64,000 bases of DNA. Source: CAYILR01 sp964364175. GTDB taxonomy: Bacteria; Bdellovibrionota; UBA1018. Shown here piece after piece: positions 26,652 to 34,810 of this stretch; the first letter of the stretch is position 1; every line of letters begins with the position of its first letter. Made by a program: the position numbers and the translations under genes. The notes under the pieces are model-generated. The model had not been told where the DNA came from. It worked only from the letters and a program-made list of their open reading frames with translations, and made no database searches. Location: the NCBI GenBank assembly GCA_964364175.1, contig CAYILR010000005.1:59082-123081 (forward strand), given 5' to 3'.

Positions 26652-27047
26652 CTAGTGCCCCTTTTTCTTAGCAGGCATGGCGGCAGGCTTTCCAGCCGGA
26701 GCCGATTTGGCAGACGAGGCAGCTTTGCCCTTAGCGCCTTTACTGTTCATCTGATTCAGCGTCTCAGTCAGGCTACGAACCGTAGCCTCCAATCGATCCA
26801 AAGCCTCTTTCTGCGCCAAAACCGTCTGGCTGACCTGAGCCAGCAGAGCCTTAGACTGCCCGATTTCAGCATTCAAAACCTTGATATGAGCATCCTGAGC
26901 CTGAGCCTGCTTCATCAACTCAGCCTGCTTGCCCTGCAAAGCCTCCACCTGCTGCTGCATCGCCTGCTGCCCCGGACAGCTGGGCATATCCACACCCATA
27001 AATATCACTGCTGATGCTAGTACTGCAGCTCGGTAGATTCTCTTCAT
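26652..27047 (-). CDS. small coiled-coil envelope protein
   Basis: 131 residues. N-terminal hydrophobic signal (KRIYRAAVLASAVIFMGVDMPSC) with a Cys at its end; DMPSC is a poor lipobox, so lipoprotein status is uncertain. Residues ~30-95 form a continuous heptad-rich coiled coil (QQQVEALQGKQAELMKQAQAQ and onward), and the tail is Ala/Lys/Pro-rich (peptidoglycan- or DNA-contact-like). Possibly an Lpp-like or YbgF-N-terminal-like spacer protein. The family B hairpin element lies just upstream. Confidence 0.7.
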   Translation of the reverse strand: MKRIYRAAVLASAVIFMGVDMPSCPGQQAMQQQVEALQGKQAELMKQAQAQDAHIKVLNAEIGQSKALLAQVSQTVLAQKEALDRLEATVRSLTETLNQMNSKGAKGKAASSAKSAPAGKPAAMPAKKKGH

Positions 27048-27081
27048 GATCACGGTCCTCTAGTTATGTTGGGTGAGCTTA

Positions 27082-27199
27082 AGTGCAGATATTTTCAAGC
27101 GAGGTGAGTGGATCCTTACGCCACGACGGCGTCAGCCCGAAGGGCGTAAGCGAGGGCAGGATGCCCGTTCCACTCAGCTCGCTTGAAAATATCTGTACT
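27082..27199. repeat. family B nested-hairpin element, copy 1
   Basis: Perfect-looking outer arms at 27082-27112 and 27169-27199 pair at ~29 of 31 positions. The ~60-base core between them folds into three hairpins: CGCC-ACGAC-GGCG, GCCC-GAA-GGGC and GGGC-AGGAT-GCCC, with CTTACGCC...GGCGTAAG closing the first two. Copies 2 (41041-41174) and 3 (53093-53239) share the core and loops but have unrelated outer arms. Lies downstream of rodA (minus strand) and upstream of the coiled-coil gene. Confidence 0.9.
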
Positions 27200-27217
27200 C
27201 CAAAAGGCTCTCGCCCA

Positions 27218-28372
27218 TTAAAACATAAATTTTTTATTTGCGATATTAGTGAGTATCGCCACCCCAATAATCGAAGTAATTAACGACGATCCCCCATAAC
27301 TCATAAACGGCAAAGGCACCCCCACAATCGGCAGCATCCCCATGACCATCCCCATATTAATAAACACATGCCAGAAATAAATCGAGGAAATCCCCACAGC
27401 CAAGAGCAACCCAAATTTGTCATGCGATTGGTAGGCAATCGCCGTACAATTCATGAGGAAGGCGAGATAGAGAACCAGCAAAATAATGGAGCCCACAAAT
27501 CCGTGTTCCTCGCTAAAGACCGAAAAAATAAAATCAGTGTGATGTTCAGGAATGAAATTCAGTTGGCCTTGAGTCCCCTTTTTGAATCCTTTGCCCACGA
27601 GCTTCCCACTTCCGATCGCGATCTGAGATTGCAGGGAGTTGTATCCAGAACCCTTGGGGTCAGCCGTCGGGTCAATGAAGGAAATCAGCCGTTGGCGTTG
27701 ATAGGGCTTGAGCCCGAATTGATAGACTACAGGCAAGGAAATCGCAGCAGCGATGATCAGGACAAACAAAGTTTTGGCTTCGATCTTGAGAAAAAACAAC
27801 ATGGTTCCGTAGGTCAAAAGAATAATCATTGCAGTCCCTAAATCTGGCTGCAGCATGATCAATCCGCAGGGAAGCGCCACCAACACCGTGGGCAGAATCA
27901 GTTGTGTGAACGAATAGCCGCCGACCGTCCGGTCGTTTTCAAAATACTTGGCCAGGCAAATGACCATGGATAATTTCATAAACTCAGACGGTTGAATCCG
28001 AAAATTCCCGAACCCGATCCAGCGTTTGGCGCCCAGTGTGGCTTTCCCAGCAATTAGGACAGCAACCAGCAGAATCAACGAAGCAAAATAAACCACGTAA
28101 CCGATCCGAGAAAAAAATGAGTAGTGAAAGAGCAGAGTAATTCCCGTCAAGATCATCCCCACCCCAAACCACAGCAGCTGTGTTTTGTAGAGCCCGAGTG
28201 ATTTGTCTGCCACGGTCGTGGCGCTGATCAAATTCCAAATTCCAATGCCAAAGATCACGGCCTCCAGAATCAGGAGAGTCCAGTTGAACTTCTTGAATTC
28301 CTCCTCTTGCATTCCCAAATGAAGGGAGCCTCCATCGATCCCCATAGGGGTTTCCATAGATGAGTGGGTCAT
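27218..28372 (-). CDS. rodA: peptidoglycan glycosyltransferase RodA
   Basis: 384 residues, about ten membrane helices: the SEDS-family lipid-II polymerase of the elongasome, working with PBP2 from the adjacent mrdA. Signatures: GAKRWIGFGNFRIQPSEFMKLSMV, LIMLQPDLGTAMII (conserved QPDLG), YNSLQSQIAIGSGKLVGKGFKKGTQGQLNFIPEHHTDFIFSVFSEEHGFVG, and GVPLPFMSYGGSSLI. The start codon overlaps the mrdA stop by one base (TAATG type). Last gene of mreC-mreD-mrdA-rodA; the family B element follows. Confidence 0.95.
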   Translation of the reverse strand: MTHSSMETPMGIDGGSLHLGMQEEEFKKFNWTLLILEAVIFGIGIWNLISATTVADKSLGLYKTQLLWFGVGMILTGITLLFHYSFFSRIGYVVYFASLILLVAVLIAGKATLGAKRWIGFGNFRIQPSEFMKLSMVICLAKYFENDRTVGGYSFTQLILPTVLVALPCGLIMLQPDLGTAMIILLTYGTMLFFLKIEAKTLFVLIIAAAISLPVVYQFGLKPYQRQRLISFIDPTADPKGSGYNSLQSQIAIGSGKLVGKGFKKGTQGQLNFIPEHHTDFIFSVFSEEHGFVGSIILLVLYLAFLMNCTAIAYQSHDKFGLLLAVGISSIYFWHVFINMGMVMGMLPIVGVPLPFMSYGGSSLITSIIGVAILTNIANKKFMF

Positions 28373-30390
28373 TAATCCTCCTGGCTTTCTGGTCCACCGG
28401 TGTCGGGGAGATCAGGGTTGATGACGAGGTCTTCTTCCTCTCCTGTATGCGCGACAGGTTGTGTTTCGAGTTTGAGTCCCTTGAGTCGTGCAGCGATTGC
28501 TTTTTCGCTATAAATTTCCGGATGGATTTTTTCCAAATACGATTTAATCACTGCACGCACCATCGGTGCCGCTCCAGAAGCGCCATGACAGGCATGTTCT
28601 GCGATCACGGCCACCGCAATTTCAGGATCGTTTACAGGTGCAAATCCTGCGAATATGGCATTGTGACGATCGCGAAATCGCATCGTCTCACAACGTTGAT
28701 AAACTTTATCTATGGAAAGGCGTACGACTTGAGCGGTTCCTGTTTTTCCCACAAAGTCCATCCCAGGCAGACGTTGCGAGAACCCAGTGCCGCCGGGAGT
28801 ATTGACCACGCCCCAAAGCCCTTTTTTGATCAGTTCGTATGTTTTTGGGGAAAGCCTGCGGTTGCTCAGAGCCTCAGGTTCAAATTGTTGGAGCACGGTT
28901 CCATCGAATGATTCGATTTGCTTGACGATATAGGGACGATACAGAGTCCCACCGTTTCCGATGGCTGCATACATATTGGACAATTGTAGAGCGGTAGTGA
29001 GAACGAAACTTTGACCGATGGCGACGGATAGGGTTTCCCCAGCAATCCAAGCTTGACGCAGGGTTTTTAGTTTCCATTCCTCGGTGGGGATCAATCCAGG
29101 GACTTCTCGTGCCAGATTGATGCCTGTTTTTTTGCCCAATCCTAGGAAAAAAGCCCATTTTGCCAAGTCGTCCACGCTTTTGAGTTTCTGTGCGACTCGA
29201 TAGAAAAAGATATCGCACGAAGCGGTGATGGCTTTGACGATATTTACGCTTCCGTGCCCGTGTTTGGAGTGGCAATGGTACTGACGATTTCCTAAGCGAA
29301 TCGAACCCGTACATGTAAAATGTGTATTTTCGTCAATGGCGCCTTCTTCGAGCCCTGCGATGGCCGTCACCAACTTGAACACGGATCCGGGCGAATAGTG
29401 ATCCTGCAGAGTTTTGTCGCGAAGCGGGTGGTTCTCGTTGTTCAGGAGTTGGTTCCAAAGCGCCGTGGGGATCCCCCGTGAAAACTCCGTGGGGTCGAAT
29501 GATGGTCGTGAGATCATGGCCAAAATTCCTCCCGTTTTAGGGCTAATGGCGACCAAGGACCCGATTTTATCTCCGAATGCTTTGGCCGCGATTTGTTGGA
29601 GATCCTGATCGATCGTGAGGATCAGATTTTTTCCGGGTACCGCAGGTTTCTCGAGAGAATTTTCGAGGAATCGTCCTTTTTTCTGACTCAACTTGATCCG
29701 GCCCAGGGCATCGACTTCAACCAGCTTTTCCCCATCGATTCCTCGCAAGGTGGGTTCCAGGCGCTGTTCAAGACCGAATTTGCCGATGTTGTCCCCCAGC
29801 TTGTAGCCCAGGCCTTTTTTGTTGAGAATAGGGAGTTCGCTCGAGTTGACTTCGCCGATGTACCCCATCAAGTGTGAGGCCACGTCTCCGAAGATATTCG
29901 TTCTCTTGATTTCTTCCGTGATTTGCACCCCGGGCATCGTGATTTTCCAGGATTCGATGATGGCGACTTCGTCGCGCGTCAGGTCATTTTTGATTTTTAC
30001 GGGAATGAAGCTGGGCTGGGATTTGGCGCGATCCAGGATGCTTTGAATCTCATCCATGGGCATTTTGATGATGGATGAAATGCGTCGAACGACCTCATCG
30101 GTTTGCTTGGATTCCTTCAAATACTGCGGGATGATCTCCAAATCGAATGCGGGGCGATTATCGATCAGCAATGTACGGTTGCGGTCAAAAATCATTCCCC
30201 TAGGTGCTGCGATTTTTACTCGTTTGATGCGGTTTTCTTCGGAGTACTGCCGCATTTTTTCGCCGTTCAAGATTTGCAGATAAACTAATCGTCCCGAGAG
30301 CAATCCGATTCCAATGAAAATCGCCGCGTAGAGATATTTGAAGCGGTCTTGGAGTTCGCGGATTTGCTCTTCTTGACCCAGAAACGCCAT
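28372..30390 (-). CDS. mrdA: penicillin-binding protein 2 (transpeptidase)
   Basis: 672 residues, normal for PBP2. One N-terminal membrane helix (YLYAAIFIGIGLLSGRLVYLQIL), the dimerisation/pedestal domain (PRGMIFDRN, GYIGEVNSSEL, GLEQRLEPTLRG) and a transpeptidase domain with Ser336-x-x-Lys339 (SPGSVFK), SCD in the SxN position, and KTGTA near residue 550. It crosslinks peptidoglycan during side-wall growth in partnership with RodA. The C-terminal ~50 residues are acidic and Pro-rich. Sits 3 bases after mreD. Confidence 0.96.
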   Translation of the reverse strand: MAFLGQEEQIRELQDRFKYLYAAIFIGIGLLSGRLVYLQILNGEKMRQYSEENRIKRVKIAAPRGMIFDRNRTLLIDNRPAFDLEIIPQYLKESKQTDEVVRRISSIIKMPMDEIQSILDRAKSQPSFIPVKIKNDLTRDEVAIIESWKITMPGVQITEEIKRTNIFGDVASHLMGYIGEVNSSELPILNKKGLGYKLGDNIGKFGLEQRLEPTLRGIDGEKLVEVDALGRIKLSQKKGRFLENSLEKPAVPGKNLILTIDQDLQQIAAKAFGDKIGSLVAISPKTGGILAMISRPSFDPTEFSRGIPTALWNQLLNNENHPLRDKTLQDHYSPGSVFKLVTAIAGLEEGAIDENTHFTCTGSIRLGNRQYHCHSKHGHGSVNIVKAITASCDIFFYRVAQKLKSVDDLAKWAFFLGLGKKTGINLAREVPGLIPTEEWKLKTLRQAWIAGETLSVAIGQSFVLTTALQLSNMYAAIGNGGTLYRPYIVKQIESFDGTVLQQFEPEALSNRRLSPKTYELIKKGLWGVVNTPGGTGFSQRLPGMDFVGKTGTAQVVRLSIDKVYQRCETMRFRDRHNAIFAGFAPVNDPEIAVAVIAEHACHGASGAAPMVRAVIKSYLEKIHPEIYSEKAIAARLKGLKLETQPVAHTGEEEDLVINPDLPDTGGPESQED

Positions 30391-30393
30391 GGC

Positions 30394-30960
30394 TTAAAAT
30401 CCCTCGCTGTCGATCAGGAGCTCTTCGTCCGCCGCAGCCCGCGCTTGCGCGCTCTTGAAAGTGACCCAGTCTAATTTATGTAGCCCTTTGAAAATCCAAT
30501 AGCTTGCGAGACTCGTCGTTCCCACAGCGATCGGGGCTCTCACGACCAAGGCCAAAAGAGGGGAGGATCCGATTTCCATCCAGTAAAATGACAGCAGATT
30601 CAAAAGCTGGATCCCGGTGGCTACGATTGCAGCCAGTACCGCCCATCCATGGGTTTGTGGAATGACGAGGTACTTATCTGCCAGCCGTAATATTAAATAA
30701 ACCAACATCAGTTGAATTAAAAAAAAACCTTGCGGGGTGGCGCTGTGAATCTCACAGATTTCCGCGATGATCAGGGTGAGGACGCCACCTTCTAAAAAAT
30801 TTCGGCGGAGCGCAAACCAAATGACCATCGCGACCGTGATATTGGGCTGGAGAAATCTGAGCAGTGAAAAATTAAATAACGCCGAGTGGATCGCGAGCGT
30901 GACAATGAATAAAAGAAGCAAAAAAATCGGATTGAGCGATCTCAGCACGAGGCTGTTCAT
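30394..30960 (-). CDS. mreD: rod shape-determining protein MreD
   Basis: 188 residues with five to six predicted membrane helices (IFLLLLFIVTLAIHSALF, TVAMVIWFALR, GGVLTLIIAEICEIHSATPQGFFLIQLMLVYLIL, WAVLAAIVATGIQLLNLLSF). The weakly conserved family is identified mainly by size, topology and position between mreC (4-base overlap, ATGA) and mrdA. Inner-membrane elongasome component. Confidence 0.88.
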   Translation of the reverse strand: MNSLVLRSLNPIFLLLLFIVTLAIHSALFNFSLLRFLQPNITVAMVIWFALRRNFLEGGVLTLIIAEICEIHSATPQGFFLIQLMLVYLILRLADKYLVIPQTHGWAVLAAIVATGIQLLNLLSFYWMEIGSSPLLALVVRAPIAVGTTSLASYWIFKGLHKLDWVTFKSAQARAAADEELLIDSEGF

Positions 30961-31775
30961 TTGAGAGCCTTGATGACCATGACTTCTTCCAGTTTTGAAA
31001 AGTCGACGTTGGGAGTGACCTCGACTTCTTGGCTGATTCCAAAAGATTTACGCCGGACTTTCGAAACGGTTCCCACTTGAACCCCTTTGGGGAAAAGACC
31101 TCCGAGACCGCTGGTGACCAGGACGTCACCGGGTTGAATGTCATCCGTGCGCAGTGCATAGCGGAGCTGACAAAGCTGCTCTGTGTAACCCTCCACGATT
31201 CCACGAGCGCGGGAGCGTTCCACAGTAGCGTCAACGGCAGAGAGCAAGTCGAGGATGGTGACGATGTCAGCCGTGGTGGGGGTGACACGCAAAACGCGGC
31301 CCACAATTCCTTCGTCCGTGAGTACGGCTTGGTTGACTTCAATGCCTGAGGAGCTGCCTCGGTTGATTCGAATGGCTCGGAATTCTTGCGAAACATCCTT
31401 GGCAATGACCTGAGCCACGACCGATTCGAATTGATTTTTCTGCTGAAAATCCATGTACTTTCGGAGTCGCTCGTTCTCATGTTGAGTTTCATGGAGCTGC
31501 GCGATTTGGTTCAGCAGCTTGCGATTAGTTTCCAATAACGCGACGTTCTCCTGTCGAGTGTGGAAGAGGTAAATATAATCTTGGAAAAATTCAACGCCCT
31601 CATCAATTGACCAACGAATCGCGGATTGAATCGGGGACGTGATGGCAATAATGATTTTGTCGTAGATCCGGTAGTCCCGCGGCGCCCGGGTGGTGGTATC
31701 AATCGCCATCACGGGAATGAGCAGGAAGACAAAAAGAATGATGTAGAAACGGTACTCCTTGATGTATCGTATCAT
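30957..31775 (-). CDS. mreC: rod shape-determining protein MreC
   Basis: 272 residues: one N-terminal membrane helix (YRFYIILFVFLLIPVMAID), a coiled coil (~75-112, ENVALLETNRKLLNQIAQLHETQ...), then the double beta-barrel domain (AQVIAKD, IRINRGSSSGIEVNQAVLTDEGIVGRVLRV, SAVDATVERSRARGIVEG, GDVLVTSGLGGLFPKGVQVGTV), which is the canonical MreC layout. Scaffold of the elongasome in the periplasm. First gene of the operon here; mreB, its usual upstream partner, is absent, and a PpiD-like gene is divergent instead. Confidence 0.95.
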   Translation of the reverse strand: MIRYIKEYRFYIILFVFLLIPVMAIDTTTRAPRDYRIYDKIIIAITSPIQSAIRWSIDEGVEFFQDYIYLFHTRQENVALLETNRKLLNQIAQLHETQHENERLRKYMDFQQKNQFESVVAQVIAKDVSQEFRAIRINRGSSSGIEVNQAVLTDEGIVGRVLRVTPTTADIVTILDLLSAVDATVERSRARGIVEGYTEQLCQLRYALRTDDIQPGDVLVTSGLGGLFPKGVQVGTVSKVRRKSFGISQEVEVTPNVDFSKLEEVMVIKALK

Positions 31776-31869
31776 CGCGCCCCCTCATCGTAAGGTGGAC
31801 GCGAGCGGAAGGCAACAGGCTAAGAACGGAAGGAGCAGATCGGACCAGCCTGGTCCGATCAAAATAAGT

Positions 31870-32985
31870 ATGATCAGTACTATGCGACAAAAATTTGGGC
31901 CGATCACTATTTCGATCATCATCGGAGTCATCGCGTTTGTTTTTATTTTCTTCGGGGTGTTCAGCCCTAAGTCGACGCGAGGACTTCACGAAGGGTCGGT
32001 CGCTGGTGTGGTCAATGGTGAATCGATTGGTATTCCTGAGTTCAACCGTGAATTGAATCGGCGCATGGAGTTTTTCAAGGCCATCGGCGGCGGCAAGATC
32101 TCCGAAGCCCAGCTCAAGATGTTCCACATCAAGGAGTCGGTTTTTCAAGAGCTCGCTCAGCGTAAATTGCTGATTCAGGAGGCAGATCGCCAAGGAATGC
32201 TGCCGAGCGACGAAGAAATTCGAGATAAAATTCGAGCCATCGAGGCCTTTCGAGACAAAAGTGGCCGCTTTGATCCGCTCGTTTACAAGCAAGTTTTGGA
32301 AGCCAATCGCTACACGCCAGCCAGTTTCGAAAAAACAGTGAGAGATGATCTCATGGCGCAGCAGTGGGCAGAGTATTTCAAGGCGCGGATTCGGGTTTCG
32401 GATGAGGAGCTGAAACGAGAGTTTTTTGAAACCGAAGATCAGCGCAGTGTGAAGTATGTTTTGATGACCCATGGTGGGACCCCGGGCAGTACGACTCAGC
32501 CGACGCCCGAGAAAATGGAAGAGATTCGTAAAGCCAATTTAGTTTTGGCGGACAAGATCCTTCCTCTGATGGGGGATGACAAAGCTGCTGATGCCAAGGT
32601 CAACTCAATGATTGCATCGTCTGGATTGACCGTGAAAACCACGGCGCTTTTTTCCAAGCAAAATCGGTTTATTCCTGGAGTGGGCGAGGCACCTGAGGTG
32701 CTCAAGGATGCTTTTGCGGACCAATCTCCCATTGATATGAAGTCTGGTGGCAAAGCCAAGAAATACGTTTCTGGCAATTGGGTGTTGGTGGCTGTGTTGA
32801 GCGAAACCAAGAAACCCGATTTGTCGAAGTTGGACACAGCTCAAGCCAAGCTGCGCGGCCAGGTGGCAGCGCGCAAAGAGCGCATGTTCTTCGAGAGCTG
32901 GATGAAGAAGCTGACCGAGCGGGCCAAGATTGAGAAGAATCCTTCGGTGGTGAGTGATGGTGAAGAGGGTAAGGACGCGGGTTGA
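31870..32985 (+). CDS. membrane-anchored SurA/PpiD-like periplasmic foldase
   Basis: About 371 residues from ATG 31870 (ATG 31882 is equally possible; the open frame back to 31759 is antisense to mreC). N-terminal anchor FGPITISIIIGVIAFVFIFFGVF followed by the SurA_N-type helical chaperone region (VAGVVNGESIGIPEFNRELNRRM, LAQRKLLIQEADRQGMLPSDEEIRDKI, FDPLVYKQVLEANRYTPASFEKTVRDDL). The layout resembles PpiD, but no clear parvulin PPIase domain is visible; the C-terminal part is short and degenerate. Probably a periplasmic outer-membrane-protein chaperone. Divergent from mreC. Confidence 0.82.
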   Translation: MISTMRQKFGPITISIIIGVIAFVFIFFGVFSPKSTRGLHEGSVAGVVNGESIGIPEFNRELNRRMEFFKAIGGGKISEAQLKMFHIKESVFQELAQRKLLIQEADRQGMLPSDEEIRDKIRAIEAFRDKSGRFDPLVYKQVLEANRYTPASFEKTVRDDLMAQQWAEYFKARIRVSDEELKREFFETEDQRSVKYVLMTHGGTPGSTTQPTPEKMEEIRKANLVLADKILPLMGDDKAADAKVNSMIASSGLTVKTTALFSKQNRFIPGVGEAPEVLKDAFADQSPIDMKSGGKAKKYVSGNWVLVAVLSETKKPDLSKLDTAQAKLRGQVAARKERMFFESWMKKLTERAKIEKNPSVVSDGEEGKDAG

Positions 32986-32997
32986 GGTTTGAAGTTC

Positions 32998-33015
32998 ACT
33001 TCCAGCGCTGGAAGT
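32998..33015. repeat. 18-bp palindrome, TTCCAGCGYTGGAA family
   Basis: ACTTCCAGC-GCTGGAAGT is a perfect 18-bp palindrome 13 bases after the PpiD-like stop. The TTCCAGCGYTGGAA core recurs at 49571, 57631, 61469 and 62850. Confidence 0.8.
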
Positions 33016-33023
33016 TGAGTGCC

Positions 33024-33126
33024 GGTTTGTAACCCCTGTTTTGAAATCCAGCATTTCAATTTTGGGTTCACAAACCATTTGCAATGGCAAATTTGACATC
33101 AAGCCTTTCATTTTCTTGGTCACAAA
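33024..33126. repeat. REP-like palindrome pair (left)
   Basis: Two ~50-base units in tandem. Unit 1 (33024-33076): GGTTTGTAACCCC ... GGGTTCACAAACC, with inner TTGAAAT/ATTTCAA. Unit 2 (33078-33126): begins ATTTGCAATGGCAAAT and ends GGTCACAAAT. Same family as 34675-34778 and 35595-35697. Fills the gap between two converging genes and may terminate both. Confidence 0.8.
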
Positions 33127-33134
33127 TGGGATAT

Positions 33135-34640
33135 CTAAAATTTAAAATCTCGGCAGGGATTGGGTTGGTCTTTGTATTCTTCTGAGTATGCTTCGTAGAG
33201 TTTGAGGTAGAGGGCTTTTTCGGCGGCGAAGACTTTTTGGGCTTTGGAAATGATGGGATGGCCTTGATTCACTTTGGTAGAGTACAGGCCTGCTTTTGAC
33301 GCGTTTGATTCAATTTCATCCAGCCTGTTCTTGATAGCGTTGGCTTGCTCGAGCTGCTGAACATATTGATTTCTTTTGGCATGGTATAGACGGGCGGCTT
33401 CATGATAGCAGGGACTTTCGAGAATTTCTCTGCGATTGTATTTGCCTGAAAAATAGTCGTCTTGATTTCCACTCTGAGGATTGACGAATTTGAACACGAA
33501 CGTCGTTTTTTCTCCAAAGAGAGGAATGTCACAAGTGTGGGTGTCTTTTTCGACGAGGTCTTTGAGTTTTTTCTTCAGCTGGTCGAGTTCATTCAAGTGG
33601 AACTCGTTGGCCACCTCACGAAATTGAGTGCGGTAGTCTACAAGCGCTTTTTTGTAATCTTTTAAGAGAGAGTCAATTTCGTTGGATCCAGTTGTAGCTT
33701 GAGCGAGAATTTGCTGAATTTGATTTTGAAATTTTGGCCACTGCTCTCCCAGCGGATTTCTCGCATCGATCTTGGATTCGCAGTACGAGCATTGAGATGC
33801 TTGGTATGGGAAAGAAGTGTAATCGACTGATTCGAGCAGGGGTTTTAAAATCTGCTGAGTAGCTAAACCTGCCGGAGACGAAATTTGAGGGATTCCATAA
33901 ATAGGTTTCCAAAACAACCAGCCGGGCTTGCGATGCTCCAAAAATGTATCTTCGAGACTTTTTCCAGATTCCAGCTCTTTGAGGAAGCTATCAGTGTCGC
34001 CGACCACGGAAACGTTATTTTTTGTTGATGCGGTTAGAGTACAAATATCTGGGTTGGCTTTGTCGAGAAATGAGCCTGAGTAACAATTTCCAAAGTAGAA
34101 AGCAGTTTGTATCTTATTTTTTGAAAGCTCTTGTGCGAGATCTTGCAAAAGGTCGTATTTCATGGTGAGAGGAGTTCCCATGTTGAAGTCGTCTGTGGCC
34201 ATAGTTTCGTTGGGGAAACCGTGTGTGTCGACCGAGAAGAAAATCTGATCACCCGTTTTTATTTCTCCATTTTTTATTTTATTTTGAATTCGCTCGACCA
34301 TTTTTTTGAGATTGCTTTGGCTAAATGTATTGTTCTCGGTCGGTTGAGATGAAAAGGCTTTTGCTACTTTTTTGCGAGCATCCGGATGAACACCGTCAAA
34401 AAGGAAATCCGTTTCATATCCCGCAACTTTTGCTTTTTTAGCGGTTTCAACGAAGTTGTCCGTAAAAATATTTGTACTACCTGCTGTGTCCCCGGCGCCA
34501 CCGATGGCAAAAAGAAATTTTTTTGGAGAGCGAGACGCGGGTAACGCTTCGGAGCTATCGCTTGCGAATGTTGACAAGGTGAGAAGGGTGGCGACGAGAA
34601 GCGCGTTCATCCACTCTGCTTTTCGGCAATTCGGCGGCAT
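33135..34640 (-). CDS. secreted caspase/legumain-like cysteine peptidase
   Basis: 501 residues from ATG 34640, which gives a signal peptide with basic n-region (CRKAEWMNALLVATLLTLSTFA); ATG 34610 and 34709 are alternatives. Caspase-haemoglobinase (CD clan) fold: strand KFLFAIGGAGD, catalytic His140 in IFFSVDTHG, catalytic Cys186 in TAFYFGNCYSGSF, then TLTASTKNNVSV. The C-terminal ~270 residues are helical and Cys-containing (CSYC, CDIP, CYHE, CRDF), with no recognised family. Clan CD enzymes cleave after Asn, Asp, Arg or Lys; the substrate is unknown, plausibly external protein. Bracketed by REP-like palindrome pairs on both sides. Confidence 0.82.
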   Translation of the reverse strand: MPPNCRKAEWMNALLVATLLTLSTFASDSSEALPASRSPKKFLFAIGGAGDTAGSTNIFTDNFVETAKKAKVAGYETDFLFDGVHPDARKKVAKAFSSQPTENNTFSQSNLKKMVERIQNKIKNGEIKTGDQIFFSVDTHGFPNETMATDDFNMGTPLTMKYDLLQDLAQELSKNKIQTAFYFGNCYSGSFLDKANPDICTLTASTKNNVSVVGDTDSFLKELESGKSLEDTFLEHRKPGWLFWKPIYGIPQISSPAGLATQQILKPLLESVDYTSFPYQASQCSYCESKIDARNPLGEQWPKFQNQIQQILAQATTGSNEIDSLLKDYKKALVDYRTQFREVANEFHLNELDQLKKKLKDLVEKDTHTCDIPLFGEKTTFVFKFVNPQSGNQDDYFSGKYNRREILESPCYHEAARLYHAKRNQYVQQLEQANAIKNRLDEIESNASKAGLYSTKVNQGHPIISKAQKVFAAEKALYLKLYEAYSEEYKDQPNPCRDFKF

Positions 34641-34674
34641 AAAATAAATTCGACAGCCAAAATGCTGACGCAAG

Positions 34675-34778
34675 ATTTGTGAACCTTGTTTTGAAATGGA
34701 ACCTTTCATTGGGGCGGTTACAAACGGTTTGTGGGGGCTGATTTGATACTCATCATTTCATTTCTGGAGTTACAAATG
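34675..34778. repeat. REP-like palindrome pair (middle)
   Basis: Unit 3 (34675-34725) runs from ATTTGTGAACC to GGTTACAAAC, and unit 4 (34727-34778) from GGTTTGTGGGGGC to GGAGTTACAAAT. Both have inner TTTGA.../...TTTCAT arms like the left and right pairs. They lie immediately upstream of the Y1 transposase remnant. Confidence 0.75.
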
Positions 34779-34810
34779 GGCAGTGGCATTGATTTTGCTG
34801 ATGCGGGGGT

